This document shows positions 33,269 through 34,497 of a stretch of DNA of 34,497 nt, piece by piece. Each line of letters starts with the position of its first letter. Within the stretch, counting starts at the first letter, position 1. Both the position numbers and the translations under genes were made by a program. The notes below the pieces were generated by a model that was not told where the DNA came from, did no database searches, and saw only the letters and a list, made by a program, of their open reading frames with translations. The stretch is from Rhodospirillaceae bacterium UBA4479 (lineage in GTDB: Bacteria; Pseudomonadota; Alphaproteobacteria; Rhodospirillales; Casp-alpha2), in NCBI GenBank assembly GCA_002389175.1, contig DGNZ01000157.1, forward strand, positions 1 through 34,497, given 5' to 3'.

Positions 33269-34389
33269 CCGTTTCCATTCGACCTGTTCAACCCGGTGAA
33301 ATGCGCCAAGCCAATCAGTTTCTGATCGACATGGGATTGACCTTGCCCACGGATCCAGACGCTGTTGACCAATTTTGGGCGGGCCGGGGCCAAAACAATC
33401 CGGCGCTTCAAAACCATGATGCCGATGTTGCGCGGGGCTGGATTTTGGAAGATGACGGCACCATGGTGGGGTTCTTTGGTAACTTGCCGTTAGCGGGCAT
33501 CCATCATGGCAAGCCCGTGCGGATCGCGTGTGCCAGTGCGTGGGGCATTCAACCCGATTATCGCGACCATACCGAGGCCATGTGCCGCGCGTACTTTGAA
33601 CAACCGAACGTTGATCTGTTGATCGTGACCTCGGCGATAAAGCCGACCGCCCGGCGCTTTGAACAATTTGATGGCGTACCGATTCCGCAACCAGGCCTGG
33701 CCGAAATCCCCTACTGGATTGTCGATACGTGGGGCTTTTTACGTGCCGCATTCCGTAAAAAAGGGCGCGGCAAAACCATGGCGTTCGTGCTCGGGTTCTT
33801 GGCGTCGGTGCCGCTCGATTTCACCATGCGGATGAAGGGTCGGCGGCCTTATGGTGGACTGAACCACATCACGCCAGTGGGCCTAGATGGAATCGATGCA
33901 GCGTTTGATGATTTGTGGGCGCGCAAACAATCAGAACTCAAAGACCAGATTGTTACGGTCCGCGATGCGGCGGCGCTCAAATGGTGCTTTGGGTTGGGCT
34001 CAAATCACAGCGAAACCCGACTGATCCGATATGATAAGGATGGCACGCTTCGCGGCTATGTCGCAGTGGTTCAAGAATCCGTGCCAGATATCGGATTAAA
34101 ACGCCTTAAAATCGCCGACGTGATGATCGAAAACGATGACCCGGATGTCGCCAAGGCACTATTTGCAGCGGCCTATGAATACGGCATCGCGACGCGCTCC
34201 CACGTGGTCGAAGTCATTGGCTTGCCGCCGTCGCTACGCGCCCTCGTGGATCAGCACAAACCGTATACGCGTCCGATGGCAACTCAGCCGTTTTATTGCA
34301 AGGTGATCAATCCAGCGTTGTCCAAATCCGCGGCGGATCCTGACGGTTGGTACATCACGGCCTTTGATGGCGATACTGTGATTTTGTAG
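33265..34389 (+). CDS. GNAT-like acyltransferase paired with the deacetylase
   Basis: This 374-residue protein starts within the ATGA overlap of the deacetylase gene. The N-terminal half reads as a GNAT fold: DDGTMVGFFGNLPL, then RIACASAWGIQPDYRDHTEAMCRAYFE (about 86-112), which resembles the acetyl-CoA-binding strand and helix. Residues 170-190 are hydrophobic (TMAFVLGFLASVPLDF) and may lie against a membrane. The C-terminal half (about 205-355) may be a second acyltransferase-like domain. Coupling to the deacetylase suggests replacement of an N-acetyl by another acyl group on a glycan; this is inference, and the substrate is unknown. Confidence 0.7.
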   Translation: MTVSIRPVQPGEMRQANQFLIDMGLTLPTDPDAVDQFWAGRGQNNPALQNHDADVARGWILEDDGTMVGFFGNLPLAGIHHGKPVRIACASAWGIQPDYRDHTEAMCRAYFEQPNVDLLIVTSAIKPTARRFEQFDGVPIPQPGLAEIPYWIVDTWGFLRAAFRKKGRGKTMAFVLGFLASVPLDFTMRMKGRRPYGGLNHITPVGLDGIDAAFDDLWARKQSELKDQIVTVRDAAALKWCFGLGSNHSETRLIRYDKDGTLRGYVAVVQESVPDIGLKRLKIADVMIENDDPDVAKALFAAAYEYGIATRSHVVEVIGLPPSLRALVDQHKPYTRPMATQPFYCKVINPALSKSAADPDGWYITAFDGDTVIL

Positions 34390-34410
34390 ACCAATCCGAC
34401 ATCTCAGTTC

Positions 34411-34438
34411 TTGACAGCAAACCACGTCGGTGTAATTT
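34411..34438 (+). promoter_or_regulatory. Promoter for the tRNA gene
   Basis: A perfect -35 TTGACA (34411-34416) and TAATTT (34433-34438) are 16 bases apart. The start of transcription would fall near 34445, about 29 bases before the tRNA. A small hairpin (GTGGC-GTTC-GCCAC, 34457-34470) lies in the leader. Confidence 0.65.
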
Positions 34439-34473
34439 GCGCGCCTGTAACCTTCAGTGGCGTTCGCCACATA

Positions 34474-34497
34474 GCCGCCTTAGCTCAGCTGGTAGAG
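34474..34497 (+). tRNA. tRNA gene, 5' part (cut by window edge; possibly Thr)
   Basis: GCCGCCT is the acceptor 5' strand, followed by TAGCTCAGCTGGTAGAG, the conserved start of a D-arm. The anticodon is outside the window. The acceptor sequence resembles alphaproteobacterial tRNA-Thr, but identity is uncertain. A promoter with a perfect -35 precedes it. Confidence 0.85.

Noticed and set aside
32768..33751. A 327-residue minus-strand frame opposite the deacetylase and GNAT-like genes
   Set aside because: It is antisense to two well-supported genes, is rich in Arg/His/Ser and has no family features.
1..34497. CRISPR arrays, insertion sequences, phage genes and known riboswitches
   Set aside because: No regularly spaced repeats, transposase or integrase motifs, or conserved riboswitch cores were seen on either strand by reading.

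Overview
The window looks like a chromosomal segment of an alphaproteobacterium, probably Rhodospirillales-like (inference from gene content). The reasons are the hemC-hemD-mitofilin(Mic60-like)-HemY operon, a divergent tsaD-gpsA-YciI-EVE operon beside it, an SDHAF4 (DUF1674) gene paired with htpX, and a heparinase II/III gene behind rsmB. No phage, transposase or CRISPR array is visible, and no gap without a gene exceeds about 230 bases.

Layout. (1) 1-697, minus strand: the 5' part of a radical SAM gene that runs off the left edge. (2) 928-13005, plus strand: a surface-polysaccharide locus. It encodes a membrane GT2 glycosyltransferase, an anchored SGNH hydrolase, an O-antigen ligase/polymerase, a WecA/WbpL-type sugar-phosphate transferase, a WbuB-type GT4 transferase, a 4-keto-sugar reductase/epimerase and a WbpM-type 4,6-dehydratase. 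These are followed by purH, a UDP-HexNAc dehydrogenase and a Gph-type HAD phosphatase. (3) 13009-16797, minus strand: heparinase II/III protein, rsmB and an FkbM methyltransferase. (4) 16943-19698: cysD and a fused cysN-cysC for sulfate activation to PAPS. (5) 19715-22356: htpX (minus), a short SDHAF4 gene (plus) and an unrecognised TPR protein (plus), closed by a strong terminator. (6) 22405-27783, minus strand: acs, Rieske ferredoxin, EVE, YciI, gpsA and tsaD, with a palindromic repeat between gpsA and tsaD. (7) 27888-34389, plus strand: hemC, hemD, Mic60-like, HemY-like, polysaccharide deacetylase and a GNAT-like acyltransferase. (8) A tRNA gene, cut by the right edge, with its own promoter.

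Working together: the WbpL/WbuB/reductase/WbpM set predicts a glycan started with a 2-acetamido-2,6-dideoxyhexose (QuiNAc or FucNAc type) on undecaprenyl phosphate, joined to its acceptor by the ligase. The dehydrogenase would supply a HexNAc uronic acid. FkbM, the SGNH protein, CysDNC, and the deacetylase-GNAT pair could decorate glycans, but this is inferred from context only. No flippase (Wzx) or chain-length regulator (Wzz) is present, so the locus is incomplete here.

The most interesting points are the Mic60 homologue in the heme operon, the adjoining HemY protein with a LapB-like layout and zinc ribbon, the deacetylase-GNAT pair behind them, the unrecognised WA/NNLG-repeat TPR protein, and purH, rsmB, heparinase, SDHAF4 and htpX apparently split apart by glycan and sulfate genes.
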